Shown piece by piece: positions 48,106 to 58,176 of a stretch of DNA of 64,000 nucleotides (position 1 is the first letter of the stretch; each line of letters opens with the position of its first letter). Location: the NCBI RefSeq assembly GCF_000369005.1, contig NZ_KB849765.1, forward strand, positions 1,353,295 through 1,417,294, given 5' to 3'. Position numbers and translations under genes: made by a program. This stretch comes from Acinetobacter beijerinckii CIP 110307. GTDB lineage: Bacteria > Pseudomonadota > Gammaproteobacteria > Pseudomonadales > Moraxellaceae. Below the pieces are notes generated by a model, which was given only the letters and a program-made list of their open reading frames with translations, was not told the DNA's origin and searched no databases.

Positions 48106-50841
48106 ATGTTGGCAAGTCTGATCGGAGGTATCTTCGGTACAAAAAATGAGCGCGAACTCAAACGCATGCGTAAAATTGTTGATCAAATCAATGCGCTTGA
48201 ACCGACGATATCTGTATTAAACGATGCAGACCTCTCTGCAAAAACTCCAGAATTCAAACAACGTTTTAATAATGGTGAAAGTTTAGATAAGTTATTACCT
48301 GAAGCTTTTGCTGTATGTCGTGAAGCGGCAAAACGCGTCATGGGTATGCGTCATTATGATGTGCAGTTGATTGGTGGTATTACCTTGCATGAAGGTAAAA
48401 TCGCTGAAATGCGTACAGGTGAAGGTAAAACCCTAATGGGTACTTTGGCTTGTTACCTAAATGCATTGAGCGGACAAGGCGTTCACGTGATTACCGTGAA
48501 TGATTATTTGGCGCAACGTGATGCTGAACTGAACCGTCCTTTATTCGAATTTTTAGGCTTAAGCATTGGTGTCATTTACTCGATGCAAATGCCAGCCGAA
48601 AAAGCTGAAGCGTACATTGCGGATATTACATACGGAACTAACAACGAATTTGGTTTCGATTATCTTCGTGACAACATGGTGTTTTCTCTTCAAGAGAAGA
48701 AACAACGTGGTTTGAGCTATGCCATCATCGATGAGGTGGATTCAATTTTAATTGATGAAGCACGTACGCCTTTGATCATTTCTGGGCAAAGTGAAGACTC
48801 ATCTCACTTGTATCAGTTAATCAATAGTATCCCGCCACAGTTGAGTCCTCAAAAGGAAGAAAAAGTAGCTGATGGCGGTCATTTCTGGGTTGATGAGAAA
48901 CAACGTTCGGTTGAAATGACCGAAGTTGGTTATGAAGCAGTTGAACAAGAATTAATTCGCATGGGCTTGTTAGCTGAAGGTGAAAGCCTATATTCAGCAA
49001 CCAATCTAAACTTGGTTCACCATGTAACGGCTGCGATACGTGCGCACTACTTGTATCAAAAGAATGTTCACTACATCATCGGTATTAATCCACAGACTCA
49101 AAAAGAAGAAGTGATTATTGTGGATGAAAGCACTGGTCGTACGATGCCTGGACGTCGTTGGTCAGAAGGTTTACATCAAGCGGTTGAAGCCAAAGAAAAT
49201 ATGGAAATTCAACCAGAAAACCAAACGCTTGCAACGACAACATTCCAAAACTATTTCCGTTTATATAAAAAGCTTTCAGGTATGACAGGTACGGCTGATA
49301 CTGAAGCTTCTGAAATGAAAGAAATTTATGGTTTAGATGTTGTATTGATTCCAACCCATCGTCCGATGGTTCGTGAAGATCATAATGATTTAATTTATTT
49401 GAATCGCAACGGCAAATACAACGCCATCATTGAAGAAATCAGTAATATCCGTCAAAAAGGGGTTGCACCTATTTTGATTGGTACTGCAACCATTGAAGCC
49501 AGTGAAATTCTTTCTTCTAAATTGCTTCAAGCGGGTATTCATCATGAGGTTTTGAATGCAAAACAGCATGAGCGTGAAGCCGATATTATTGCTCAAGCGG
49601 GTAGTCCGAATGCAGTAACCATTGCAACGAACATGGCGGGTCGTGGTACGGATATTTTGCTTGGTGGTAACTGGAAAGCGAAATTAGCAAAAATCGAAAA
49701 TCATACCGCAGAAGATGAAGCACGTTTGCAAGCACAGTGGGAAAAAGATCACGAAGATGTACTAAGTTCTGGTGGTTTGCACATCATCGGTTCAGAGCGT
49801 CATGAATCACGCCGTATTGATAACCAGTTACGTGGTCGTGCAGGTCGTCAAGGTGACCCAGGTGTTTCTCGTTTCTATTTATCGTTAGAAGATGACTTGA
49901 TGCGTATTTTCGCAGGTGATCGTGTTGTTGCGATGATGCGTGCAATGGGTTTACAAGAAAATGAAGCCATTGAACATAAAATGGTGAGTCGTTCGATTGA
50001 AAATGCCCAACGTAAAGTTGAAGCACGTAACTTTGACATTCGTAAAAACTTGTTGAAGTACGATGATGTTAATAATGAGCAACGTAAGATCATTTATACA
50101 CAACGTGATGAAGTCTTAGCTGAAAGCACATTGCAAGATTACATCGAAGAAATGCATCAAGAAGTGATTAAAGGTTTAATCGCAAACTTTATTCCACCTG
50201 AATCGATTCACGATCAATGGGATATTGAAGGTCTAGAAAATGCCTTGCATGCAGATTTAGGCATTGAATTACCTGTTCAGCAATGGTTAGACCAAGATCG
50301 TCGATTAGATGAAGAAGGTTTAATTGCACGTATATCTGATGAAGTGATTGCCCGTTACCGTCAACGTCGTGAACAAATGGGCGATGAGTCTGCTGCAATG
50401 CTTGAACGTCATTTCATGTTGAACTCATTGGATCGCCATTGGAAAGATCATTTGGCTGCAATGGATTACTTACGTCAAGGCATTCATTTACGTGGCTATG
50501 CTCAGAAAAACCCTGAGCAAGAGTACAAGAAAGAAGCATTTAACTTATTCGTAAATATGTTGGGTGTGATTAAGTCGGATGTTGTAACCGATTTATCGCG
50601 TGTACATGTTCCTACCGCTGAAGAGTTGGCTGAACTTGAAGCTCAGCAACAACGTCAAGCAGAATCTATGCGTCTTTCATTTGAGCATGACGATGTTGAT
50701 GGTTTGACTGGTGAGGTGACAGCATCTGAAGAGCTTGATTATGTTGCTAACAATGCACCATTCCCAGTACCAGAAAGCCGTAATGCACCTTGTCCTTGTG
50801 GTTCTGGTTTAAAATACAAACAATGTCACGGTAAAATCTAA
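48106..50841 (+). CDS. secA: Preprotein translocase ATPase SecA
   Basis: Motor of the Sec export pathway that drives preproteins through SecYEG. At 911 residues it has the standard SecA layout: Walker A TGEGKTL near residues 104-110, the [12 protein letters not shown] helicase-like motif, a preprotein crosslinking domain, the second nucleotide-binding domain with [13 protein letters not shown] and [17 protein letters not shown], and a C-terminal zinc site ([14 protein letters not shown]). It stands alone with a terminator. Confidence 0.99.
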   Translation: MLASLIGGIFGTKNERELKRMRKIVDQINALEPTISVLNDADLSAKTPEFKQRFNNGESLDKLLPEAFAVCREAAKRVMGMRHYDVQLIGGITLHEGKIAEMRTGEGKTLMGTLACYLNALSGQGVHVITVNDYLAQRDAELNRPLFEFLGLSIGVIYSMQMPAEKAEAYIADITYGTNNEFGFDYLRDNMVFSLQEKKQRGLSYAIIDEVDSILIDEARTPLIISGQSEDSSHLYQLINSIPPQLSPQKEEKVADGGHFWVDEKQRSVEMTEVGYEAVEQELIRMGLLAEGESLYSATNLNLVHHVTAAIRAHYLYQKNVHYIIGINPQTQKEEVIIVDESTGRTMPGRRWSEGLHQAVEAKENMEIQPENQTLATTTFQNYFRLYKKLSGMTGTADTEASEMKEIYGLDVVLIPTHRPMVREDHNDLIYLNRNGKYNAIIEEISNIRQKGVAPILIGTATIEASEILSSKLLQAGIHHEVLNAKQHEREADIIAQAGSPNAVTIATNMAGRGTDILLGGNWKAKLAKIENHTAEDEARLQAQWEKDHEDVLSSGGLHIIGSERHESRRIDNQLRGRAGRQGDPGVSRFYLSLEDDLMRIFAGDRVVAMMRAMGLQENEAIEHKMVSRSIENAQRKVEARNFDIRKNLLKYDDVNNEQRKIIYTQRDEVLAESTLQDYIEEMHQEVIKGLIANFIPPESIHDQWDIEGLENALHADLGIELPVQQWLDQDRRLDEEGLIARISDEVIARYRQRREQMGDESAAMLERHFMLNSLDRHWKDHLAAMDYLRQGIHLRGYAQKNPEQEYKKEAFNLFVNMLGVIKSDVVTDLSRVHVPTAEELAELEAQQQRQAESMRLSFEHDDVDGLTGEVTASEELDYVANNAPFPVPESRNAPCPCGSGLKYKQCHGKI

Positions 50842-50867
50842 CTTTATTTAGATTTAATCTACACAGT

Positions 50868-50895
50868 AAAAAGCAGAGCATAGGCTCTGCTTTTT
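50868..50895 (+). terminator. Rho-independent terminator after secA
   Basis: A 12-bp stem (AAAAAGCAGAGC against GCTCTGCTTTTT, loop of four) with a T run. Confidence 0.92.
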
Positions 50896-50986
50896 TACGA
50901 GAAGTAACTTGAGTCAAATCCAGCTTTGTAGTTTTATTATTGAAGTTATAAATCTTGATTGGGTTCGCATTAAAAGCGGGAAGAAA

Positions 50987-51391
50987 ATGAAAAAACCATT
51001 ACAACTTTTAATTTTAGCAGGCGCTGCGGTATCAGGTATTACATTTGCAAATGATGCGCCACAAACCACCACAGTGGATAAAGTTTTGGCTGCTCAAGGT
51101 ACGACCACAGCGCAAGCACAAGTAAAACGCGAAGTAACGACGGTCATAAGTCCACGTACTGGTATTCGTTATACATTAGGTGATACTGGAAATCGTCCAA
51201 TCGTGTTGCAAACTGCGGCGATTGCACCTGCAAACTCTGCAAACATCAATCGTATTGTGGCATCAAATCCAGCTCTTTCTGCTAAAAGCCAAGAAAAAGC
51301 CAAGATTGCTTTAATTGGTGAGGCAGCTGTTCAAGCGGCTGACGCAGCTGCTGCACAAACCGCTAGTGCTCAAGCACCTCAAAATAAATAA
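50987..51391 (+). CDS. Small exported Ala/Gln-rich protein, unknown
   Basis: From the ATG at 50987 the protein has 134 residues with a signal peptide ending TFAN and a mature part rich in Ala, Gln and Thr. The C-terminal 30 residues are almost all Ala, Gln and Ser (AAVQAADAAAAQTASAQ). I do not recognise a family. The frame extends upstream to 50909, but a start there would hide the signal peptide. Between two terminators it is its own transcript. Confidence 0.7.
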   Translation: MKKPLQLLILAGAAVSGITFANDAPQTTTVDKVLAAQGTTTAQAQVKREVTTVISPRTGIRYTLGDTGNRPIVLQTAAIAPANSANINRIVASNPALSAKSQEKAKIALIGEAAVQAADAAAAQTASAQAPQNK

Positions 51392-51408
51392 CGAATCAGT
51401 TATTTAAT

Positions 51409-51438
51409 AAAAAAGAGATGTAATGGCATCTCTTTTTT
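51409..51438 (+). terminator. Terminator after the small exported protein gene
   Basis: A 12-bp stem (AAAAAAGAGATG against CATCTCTTTTTT, loop of six) lies between convergent genes and can serve both strands. Confidence 0.9.
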
Positions 51439-51453
51439 TACAGCAAATTTTTA

Positions 51454-52371
51454 TTATATAAAACTTGGAAGTAATACTAAGCCAATAAGAATGGCAAATA
51501 GCAGCCATTTAGATATATAGTATAAGGGGCGATTACGCTCTTTTAAGCCTCGACCATAATGATGCACGGCATAACCATATTTGAAAATGCGGTTGATAAA
51601 ACCTGTTTTATCTTGATCATCATTGGGTGAGCTGGCTGCTGACATGATGTTTCGACCAAACCAGTGATTTAGCTTTTGAGCCCAACCCCATTTCATTGGA
51701 CGTTCAATATCACAAAATAAGATAATACGCGTTTGATCGGTTTTATTTTCAGCCCAGTGTACGTAGGTCTCATCAAAAACAGTTGCCTCACCATCTCTCC
51801 AACTATAACGCTCTTGATCCACCTCAATAAAGCAATCATCACTGTTTGGCGTAACTAGACCCAAATGATAACGTACTGATCCTGCATATGGATCACGGTG
51901 CTTACCCAAATAGCTTCCTGAAGGAAGTTCGGTAAACATTGCAGCTTTTACCGAAGGAATACTTTCTAACAATGCCACTGTTTTTGGGCAAAGTTGTTGC
52001 GCAGAAGGATGACTTGCTTGATACCATTTTAGATAAAAGCGCTTCCAACCGCGTTTGAAGAAGGTATTAAAACCTGCATCATTATTTTTTTCAGCAGCTT
52101 TGATTTGATTTTGGAGTTGAATGGCTTCTTCACGGATTACTTGCCAATTATCTTGCAGTGGTTTGAGTTCTGGAAACTGCGCCACATCAAAAAAAGGCTG
52201 ATTCGGCAGTTTTGAAAACCCAGTCATAAACATATTCACTGGTGCTAAGAAAGTCGAATGGTCAAATAATTGTCGAGATGCTTTTAAGCGTTCTTTACCA
52301 CGATAGTAAGTGTATAAGAAACTGACTAAAAATACGGCAACGATAATCACTGCGTACATGAGCACAATCAT
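51454..52371 (-). CDS. lpxO: Lipid A 2-hydroxylase LpxO
   Basis: An Fe2+/2-oxoglutarate dioxygenase of the aspartyl/asparaginyl beta-hydroxylase family that hydroxylates a lipid A acyl chain. The 305-residue protein has an N-terminal membrane anchor, the metal motif HRDPYAGSVRYHLGL (His and Asp of HxD), a later VHWAENKTDQTR His, and a C-terminal hydrophobic segment. LpxO in Acinetobacter modifies the laurate of lipid A. It stands alone between terminators. Confidence 0.9.
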   Translation of the reverse strand: MIVLMYAVIIVAVFLVSFLYTYYRGKERLKASRQLFDHSTFLAPVNMFMTGFSKLPNQPFFDVAQFPELKPLQDNWQVIREEAIQLQNQIKAAEKNNDAGFNTFFKRGWKRFYLKWYQASHPSAQQLCPKTVALLESIPSVKAAMFTELPSGSYLGKHRDPYAGSVRYHLGLVTPNSDDCFIEVDQERYSWRDGEATVFDETYVHWAENKTDQTRIILFCDIERPMKWGWAQKLNHWFGRNIMSAASSPNDDQDKTGFINRIFKYGYAVHHYGRGLKERNRPLYYISKWLLFAILIGLVLLPSFI

Positions 52372-52515
52372 CTAAAAAATGGGAGTCGCGCATTTTAGCA
52401 TAAAAATTATTTCGGAGAATATTGTTATAAACGTTGAGCTGAAAGCAAACGCATTAATCGATAGGAGGCAATTCAGATGATCATATAAACATGATCACCT
52501 GAATAGAGTAAGGAT

Positions 52516-53826
52516 TTAGATTTGATTATTTACATCATCATGCTTGGTTTCACGAATGAGTAAAAATGCAATTAAAGACAAAATTGAAGCCAAGCTTAAA
52601 TACATTCCTACCGCACCTAAGCCATAACTTTCAGCAAGTTTCGTTGCGATATATGGCGCGAATGAAGCACCAAAAATACCTGCTAAGTTAAATGTTAAAG
52701 CCGATCCTGTGTAACGAACAGAGGTCGGGAAAATCTCTGAAAGTACAGTTCCAATTGGACCATAGGTTAAGCCCATAATCGACAAACCAAGGCATAAGAA
52801 CAAAAATACCAAAAGAGGATTACCTGAACCTAAAAGTGGTGCAAAGCAGAGTCCAAATAATGCAGATAAGATGCAAATTACAATTGAAGTTCTTTTACGC
52901 CCGAACTTCTCCGCCAGAATGGCTGAAACAGGAATAAACGCTGCAAAGCATAGTGTTGCCACCAATTGCAATACAAGGAAATCTCCTCGTGCATAGCCTA
53001 GTTTTGTCGTGCCCCAGTTCAGCGCGAAGACAGTCGTGAGATAAAACACCACGAAAGTACAGATTGCTGCAACTGTGCCGAGCACTAACATTGGTAAATG
53101 TTTGGTCATCACTTCTTTAAAAGGGACATTCACTTCTTTCTGTTTATTTAAAACTTTTTGGAACGCAGGAGTTTCATGCAGTTTTAAACGGATATATAAG
53201 CCGACTAAAACGAGAATTGCACTCGAGATAAATGGAATACGCCATCCCCATGTCATAAAATCTTGTTCAGACATAAATGCATTGAGTAGTAAAAATGAAC
53301 CTGTCGCAAGAATAAAACCAATCGGTGCGCCCAGTTGTGGAAACATGCCATACCAAGCGCGCTTGCCTTCAGGCGCATTCTCAGTTGCTAGTAGGACAGC
53401 ACCACTCCATTCGCCACCAAGCCCTAAGCCTTGACCTAAACGGCATAAAGCCAAAAGCAGTGGGGCAGCAAGACCAATTTGAGCATAGGTTGGAAGCAAG
53501 CCAATACATACTGTAGAAATACCCATCGTCAGTAATGCGGCTACTAAAGTCGCCTTACGACCAATTCGATCACCCAAATGTCCAAAGATTGCCGCACCAA
53601 TGGGGCGCGCAATAAAAGCAATCGCAAACGTGGCAAGTGATTTTAGTACCGCAGCACCATCGCTGCTTTCTGGGAAAAATAAATGTGGGAAAATGAGTAC
53701 TGCTGCTGTGGCGTAAATATAAAAGTCGAAAAACTCAATTGTTGTACCAACGAGACTAGCAAATAATACTCGTGTTTTTGAATTGCTTGCCACTTCCGTG
53801 GTAGCAGTCGTAGCGCCTGACGACAT
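52516..53826 (-). CDS. MFS transporter, metabolite:H+ symporter family
   Basis: A 436-residue proton symporter with 12 predicted helices. The MHS signature regions are present: GHLGDRIGRKATLV in the first cytoplasmic loop and GLGGEWSGAVLLATENAP in the fifth helix region, followed by LGAPIGFILATGSFLLL. Substrates of relatives include shikimate, proline/betaine, alpha-ketoglutarate and citrate; none can be chosen here. It stands alone and no regulator is adjacent. Confidence 0.9.
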   Translation of the reverse strand: MSSGATTATTEVASNSKTRVLFASLVGTTIEFFDFYIYATAAVLIFPHLFFPESSDGAAVLKSLATFAIAFIARPIGAAIFGHLGDRIGRKATLVAALLTMGISTVCIGLLPTYAQIGLAAPLLLALCRLGQGLGLGGEWSGAVLLATENAPEGKRAWYGMFPQLGAPIGFILATGSFLLLNAFMSEQDFMTWGWRIPFISSAILVLVGLYIRLKLHETPAFQKVLNKQKEVNVPFKEVMTKHLPMLVLGTVAAICTFVVFYLTTVFALNWGTTKLGYARGDFLVLQLVATLCFAAFIPVSAILAEKFGRKRTSIVICILSALFGLCFAPLLGSGNPLLVFLFLCLGLSIMGLTYGPIGTVLSEIFPTSVRYTGSALTFNLAGIFGASFAPYIATKLAESYGLGAVGMYLSLASILSLIAFLLIRETKHDDVNNQI

Positions 53827-53929
53827 ACAAGACCTTTACTTTATTTATTCAGGGAACAGACCAAATCTGCCCATGAAAATTCCTTTTGAATGCGGATTTT
53901 ACTCAGGAAATTTGATGCTATGTCTTCAT

Positions 53930-54571
53930 TTATAAAACATAGCAATAGATCGCTAAGAAGTGTAAACCAGCCCCTATTAGCACAAAAACATGCCAAATTG
54001 CGTGGCTATATCTTACCTTTTTTAAAGCATAAAACAACGTGCCGATCGTGTAGGCTAGTCCACCTGCAATCAAGAAGGTAATAGCATCTTTGGAAAGATA
54101 ACGTTGCATATCATCCATGACCAAAACAGCGAGCCATCCCATCACCAGATAAGCCGCCAGTGAGACTTTTTGGAAGCGGTGAATAAACACTAATTTGAAT
54201 AATGTTCCAATTAAAGCGATCACCCAAAGCGCAATCAATAAATAATGTGCTTTAGCTGTAGGAATAGCGATACTTAAAAAAGGTGTATACGTTCCTGCAA
54301 TAAGATAATAAATTGCGGTGTGGTCTAATTTTTTGTACCAGTATCTTTTATTTTCATTCTGAGCGAAATGATAGAGCATAGAACTACTCAGCAATAAGAT
54401 CAGGCTAAATCCATAAACCCACAAACTGATCCATTGACCTAGAGGTAAATGAGCGCCTTTTATAATGAGAAAAATTGAAGCGATTACAGCGAGTCCTGCA
54501 CCGATACCATGACTATAGGCATTGATGAGCTCTTCTTTAGGGTCATAATTGAGTGGGGAAATTGAAGCCAT
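53930..54571 (-). CDS. Hemolysin III family (PAQR/TrhA-like) membrane protein
   Basis: The 213-residue protein has seven helices and the conserved blocks of the PAQR/hemolysin III family: EELINAYSHGIGAGLAV, SSMLYHF with Ser and His of the zinc site, LDHTAIYYLIAGTYTPF, and SHAIWHVFVLIGAGLHF near the C-terminus. TrhA in E. coli affects membrane energetics. The name hemolysin is historical. Confidence 0.9.
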   Translation of the reverse strand: MASISPLNYDPKEELINAYSHGIGAGLAVIASIFLIIKGAHLPLGQWISLWVYGFSLILLLSSSMLYHFAQNENKRYWYKKLDHTAIYYLIAGTYTPFLSIAIPTAKAHYLLIALWVIALIGTLFKLVFIHRFQKVSLAAYLVMGWLAVLVMDDMQRYLSKDAITFLIAGGLAYTIGTLFYALKKVRYSHAIWHVFVLIGAGLHFLAIYCYVL

Positions 54572-54671
54572 TTACAGCTCATCTGAATAAAAGTACAACT
54601 GTATCGTAATGTAATTTCCCTTTTAAAGTAAGACGCTTTAAAATTTAGTTTCTATTTGTCAGGTTTTCATT

Positions 54672-55886
54672 ATGTTTGCGCCAAAATTTTCATTTGAACA
54701 AGAACAGCAGTTTTTCTTGGATATTCAGCAATCTATTGAAAATAATAGCTTTGAGCGTCTTATTTTGAGTCAGTACAAAGGAGAGTTGGCAGATTTAGAG
54801 AAGATAAGTTTTCGTGCCATTGAGTTACAAGGTCAAGTGATGTTGTCTTGCTTGTATCATCATACAACACAAGATGTGACTAAAAATTACTCACTTGATG
54901 AAGGTTTGGCGAAAATAGCGGAATTACTTAATCAATCAAAACAGGCAAATTTATTTACGCATCATCAAGATGTGCAACTCAAGAAAAATAAAAAGAAAGC
55001 GATGTTGAATGTACAAAAAAAACAAGTATTTGCATCTCAGACACAACAGCAGCATGACCGAGAAAAGCATAGATTTGTACAGCAACAAAGTATATTCCTA
55101 AAACATTTAGGTATTACTGATGAAAAAGGGCAGATCATTCCGAGCATGGCGCGTAAATGGAAACAGATTAATAAATTTATTGAAATCTTTTCAAATGCCT
55201 ATGAACAGATTGATGCTTCGCAACAGCAATTAAATATCGTTGATTTTGGTTCAGGTAAAGGTTATTTAACTTTTGCATTATACGATTATTTACTGGAACA
55301 GAATAAAACACCCCTCATCACAGGCGTTGAGTTGCGTTCAAACCTAGTTGAGTTTTGTCAAAAAGTTGCCGATGAGGTGGGCTTTAATCATCTTGATTTT
55401 TTTGAAGGGGATGTACGTAGTTATTCACCAGAAAAGTTGGATGTAATGATTGCATTACATGCCTGTGATGTGGCAACAGATTTTGCAATCCATACAGGGA
55501 TTCGTCTGAATGCTTCGATGATTATGTGTGCGCCGTGTTGCCATAAAGAATTAAGACCACAACTCAAAAGCCCAGAAGTATTGCAACCGATGCTACAGTT
55601 TGGCATTCATGCAGGGCAGCAGGCAGAAATGCTGACTGATACATTGCGTGCTTTATTACTAAAGGCATACGGCTATGAAACCAAAGTTTTTGAGTTTGTC
55701 TCCTTAGAACATACCAGTAAGAACAAAATGATCTTAGCGACTAAGCGTAAAGATATTCAACAGCCTGATCCAAAAATTATTCAGCAGATTCAAGCTTTAA
55801 AGCAGATGTATGGCATTCAAAAACAAAGTTTAGAATTATTGTTACAAGACCAAATGCCGACCGAAAATCTGGGTTGTAAGTGTTAA
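54672..55886 (+). CDS. SAM-dependent methyltransferase (Methyltransf_32 type)
   Basis: The 404 residues have an N-terminal extension with a charged, Lys- and Gln-rich helix and a class I methyltransferase domain: VDFGSGKGYLTFAL (motif I, about 193-206), then GVELRSNLVEFC, and a conserved CAPCCHKELR block. That Cys-rich block occurs in a family related to GSTCD and TRMT13-like proteins. Substrate unknown. The GNAT gene starts 16 bases later. Confidence 0.82.
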   Translation: MFAPKFSFEQEQQFFLDIQQSIENNSFERLILSQYKGELADLEKISFRAIELQGQVMLSCLYHHTTQDVTKNYSLDEGLAKIAELLNQSKQANLFTHHQDVQLKKNKKKAMLNVQKKQVFASQTQQQHDREKHRFVQQQSIFLKHLGITDEKGQIIPSMARKWKQINKFIEIFSNAYEQIDASQQQLNIVDFGSGKGYLTFALYDYLLEQNKTPLITGVELRSNLVEFCQKVADEVGFNHLDFFEGDVRSYSPEKLDVMIALHACDVATDFAIHTGIRLNASMIMCAPCCHKELRPQLKSPEVLQPMLQFGIHAGQQAEMLTDTLRALLLKAYGYETKVFEFVSLEHTSKNKMILATKRKDIQQPDPKIIQQIQALKQMYGIQKQSLELLLQDQMPTENLGCKC

Positions 55887-55902
55887 ATGAATCGAGATCG
55901 AA

Positions 55903-56322
55903 ATGTTTAGAGTAGAAAATGGAAATTGGGATCAACTTCATCAAGATGCCAAATTTATTCGGGAACAGGTGTTTATCATCGAACAAAACATCTCTGAACA
56001 AGATGAGTGGGATGATCAGGATTTAATTTCGCAACATTTTGTGGTTTATGATCATGATCAGCCAATCGCTACTGCACGATTATTGCAAAATAATAGTGTG
56101 GGGCGGGTCGCTGTTCTCAAACCATATCGTGGTCAAGGTATTGGTCACCTAATCATGTTAGAGATCATCAATTATGCTCAACAGCAACATCGATCAGTAT
56201 TGCAGTTATCCTCGCAAGTCCATGCGATCTCATTCTACGAAAAGCTTGGCTTTACGGTACAAGGCAATCAATATGATGAGTGTGGAATTCCACACATTGA
56301 AATGATGATTAATCTAAACTAG
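55903..56322 (+). CDS. GNAT-family N-acetyltransferase
   Basis: A 139-residue acetyltransferase with the acetyl-CoA-binding turn PYRGQGIGHLIM near residues 72-84 (Arg/Gln-x-x-Gly-x-Gly/Ala pattern) and LSSQVHAISFYEKLGF (motif B). It belongs to the ElaA/YitI-like group; the acceptor is not known. It lies 16 bases after the methyltransferase gene and is likely co-transcribed. Confidence 0.88.
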   Translation: MFRVENGNWDQLHQDAKFIREQVFIIEQNISEQDEWDDQDLISQHFVVYDHDQPIATARLLQNNSVGRVAVLKPYRGQGIGHLIMLEIINYAQQQHRSVLQLSSQVHAISFYEKLGFTVQGNQYDECGIPHIEMMINLN

Positions 56323-56388
56323 ATAAAAATCGTACTCACTTACCCAACCGATATAGCGATTAAGATTGGGTAAGTTAATATGCTGATG

Positions 56389-56625
56389 CTACTGTTGTGG
56401 ATTGTGCTCAATAAGGTCTGATGCAGCAGAAGCATGGTCATGTTGAGCAAGTTCTTTCTGTTGTTGGGCTTTACGTTGTGCACCAGGCATGTAATCAGGT
56501 TCTTGGCTCATTGCCAAATAGAAAAAACTTAAAAAGATCGTGCTCAGTACGCCGACGATAATAACAAATTTCCAGCCTAAGACGGTTTCACTTGAATCGT
56601 TGTGAGAGTTTGATTGTTTGCCCAT
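56389..56625 (-). CDS. Small single-helix membrane protein, first paralogue
   Basis: From the ATG at 56625 the protein has 78 residues: a short cytoplasmic N-terminus, one helix (about residues 20-40), then EPDYMPGAQRKAQQQKELAQ and a His/Gln tail. It shares with the other paralogue near 58000 the pattern W-K-(V/A)-x-I-I, FYLA, and EPDYMP, so both come from a duplication. A GGA site lies nine bases upstream of the ATG; a TTG just before it is less likely. I do not recognise a family. It ends 3' of the GNAT gene, convergent. Confidence 0.65.
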   Translation of the reverse strand: MGKQSNSHNDSSETVLGWKFVIIVGVLSTIFLSFFYLAMSQEPDYMPGAQRKAQQQKELAQHDHASAASDLIEHNPQQ

Positions 56626-56837
56626 AAAAAATTCCAAAAAAGAAAAGCTATAAATTGAGATATAGTCGTATTAATTCATCAAATTGAGAAAACCTTAAAT
56701 ATTATATGGTTTTTATATTGTGATTTGCTGAAAGGTGGCGATTATATTTGGAATTAGAAGAAATTGATTGAATAGAAAAGTATTTTAAGGCTGAATATCT
56801 ACTTCGTTGGTTTAATAAATCTGCTAGAACAATAAAG

Positions 56838-56870
56838 ACCACCTTTCAACTAATGCATATAAAAGGTGGT
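56838..56870 (-). terminator. Terminator after the patatin gene
   Basis: A 9-bp stem (ACCACCTTT with AAAGGTGGT) and short T tail lies ten bases beyond the patatin stop. Confidence 0.65.
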
Positions 56871-56880
56871 TTAATTTTAA

Positions 56881-57735
56881 TTAAAGATTTTTCCAATCCT
56901 CAATCGCTTTAAGTCCAGTTTCAACACCAATATCATAACTATAACGAATTTTAGTTTTATTTTTAGTCAGTCTACCTGCCATATGCTTTAAATCAGGTGG
57001 ACATACTTCCAAGATTTTTTGCTCTGAAGGCATTCTAATAAATTCTACGGAATCGTTATATCGTTGAGTTCTGGTCAATAAACTCTTAGCAAAACCACGC
57101 TGCTGCTTAAAGGCATATTTGGCAAGTAGCTGATCACCTTTATTACTCGCTTTATAGTAGCTTTTAGGACGTGTTCTCAAAACCATGAGTTTTGAAACAT
57201 GATCTTGCTTTGCTGCCCAAAGAGTGGGTAATGCATCTGCGACGCCACCATCAAAGTAGGGTTCACCAAAAACTTCAACTGCTTGACGTGTCAGCACTGG
57301 AATAGAGCTAGATGCTCTCAATCCATCGAGAATATTGTCTTTAGATGCTTTGATATAGGTGGCTTCACCTGAGATAGCATGCGTTAATACCATATAAAAT
57401 TCAGGATGATTGGCAAATAATTGAGCTTGATTGAGAGGATTTTCTTTCTCAACCACGTCCCACATCCATTTTAGATCGAGTAAATCACCGCCTTTAAAAA
57501 AGCGTCCATAATGAATGAATTCAGAACGAAGTGAATGATCTAAATAGATTTGTAGGGTACGACCTTGTTGTGCAGCTAAATAATTAGCCACATTGGTAGA
57601 GCCTGAAGAAACACCAACACAAAGATCAAAAGGATTAAATTGTTGCTGTAAAAATGCATCTAAGACACCACTGGTAAATGCGCCACGCATTCCACCACCT
57701 TCAACAACCAGTGCCTGACGATTTTGGTGAAGCAT
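56881..57735 (-). CDS. Patatin-like phospholipase (YjjU-like)
   Basis: A 284-residue serine lipase-like protein of the patatin fold: oxyanion motif EGGGMRGAFTSG near residues 12-23, nucleophile GVSSG with Ser43, and FDGGVAD with catalytic Asp162. Together these form the Ser-Asp dyad. The rest resembles E. coli YjjU. It lies between two small single-helix paralogues in the same direction and may use or be regulated by them (inference). No signal peptide. Confidence 0.9.
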   Translation of the reverse strand: MLHQNRQALVVEGGGMRGAFTSGVLDAFLQQQFNPFDLCVGVSSGSTNVANYLAAQQGRTLQIYLDHSLRSEFIHYGRFFKGGDLLDLKWMWDVVEKENPLNQAQLFANHPEFYMVLTHAISGEATYIKASKDNILDGLRASSSIPVLTRQAVEVFGEPYFDGGVADALPTLWAAKQDHVSKLMVLRTRPKSYYKASNKGDQLLAKYAFKQQRGFAKSLLTRTQRYNDSVEFIRMPSEQKILEVCPPDLKHMAGRLTKNKTKIRYSYDIGVETGLKAIEDWKNL

Positions 57736-57800
57736 TGAAAATCTCGAATATCATGATAAATCCATGTTTACACAGATTTATCATCTTCGACAAGAATACT

Positions 57801-58016
57801 TTAGTGATTGTGCTGATGTTCTGCCTGACCCGATTCTGCATTCATAGATGATTGAGACATTTCGGCAGCGGCTTTTTTCTGATTCATTGGCATATAGTCA
57901 GGCTCGTTATTTATGGCTAAATAGAAAACCACCATAAAAATAAAGCTTAAAATGCAAGTGATGATCAGTGCTTTCCAACCCCAAGGCGAGGTTTCAGGAC
58001 ATAATTTCTCAGACAT
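57801..58016 (-). CDS. Small single-helix membrane protein, second paralogue
   Basis: The 71-residue protein (ATG at 58016) has Trp-Gly-Trp-Lys before a helix (about residues 15-36), then FYLAINNEPDYMPMNQKKAA and a tail ending HQHNH. The match to the paralogue near 56400-56600 extends to the leader, which is TTGGAAATTTGTCTT before the ATG here and TTGGAATTTTTT there. It is encoded 65 bases before the patatin gene and may be in the same transcript. Confidence 0.65.
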   Translation of the reverse strand: MSEKLCPETSPWGWKALIITCILSFIFMVVFYLAINNEPDYMPMNQKKAAAEMSQSSMNAESGQAEHQHNH

Positions 58017-58176
58017 AAGACAAATTTCCAAAGGACAAAAAATAAAGCATAATGGGTATATTTATAGCACAATTTGTGATGGATTAGGCGAAATTCTGAT
58101 ACAGCTAAGATGCATATTAAAAACCCATATCGATCATAAATATCGATATGGGCTATAAACAGACAAAAGAAATAGC

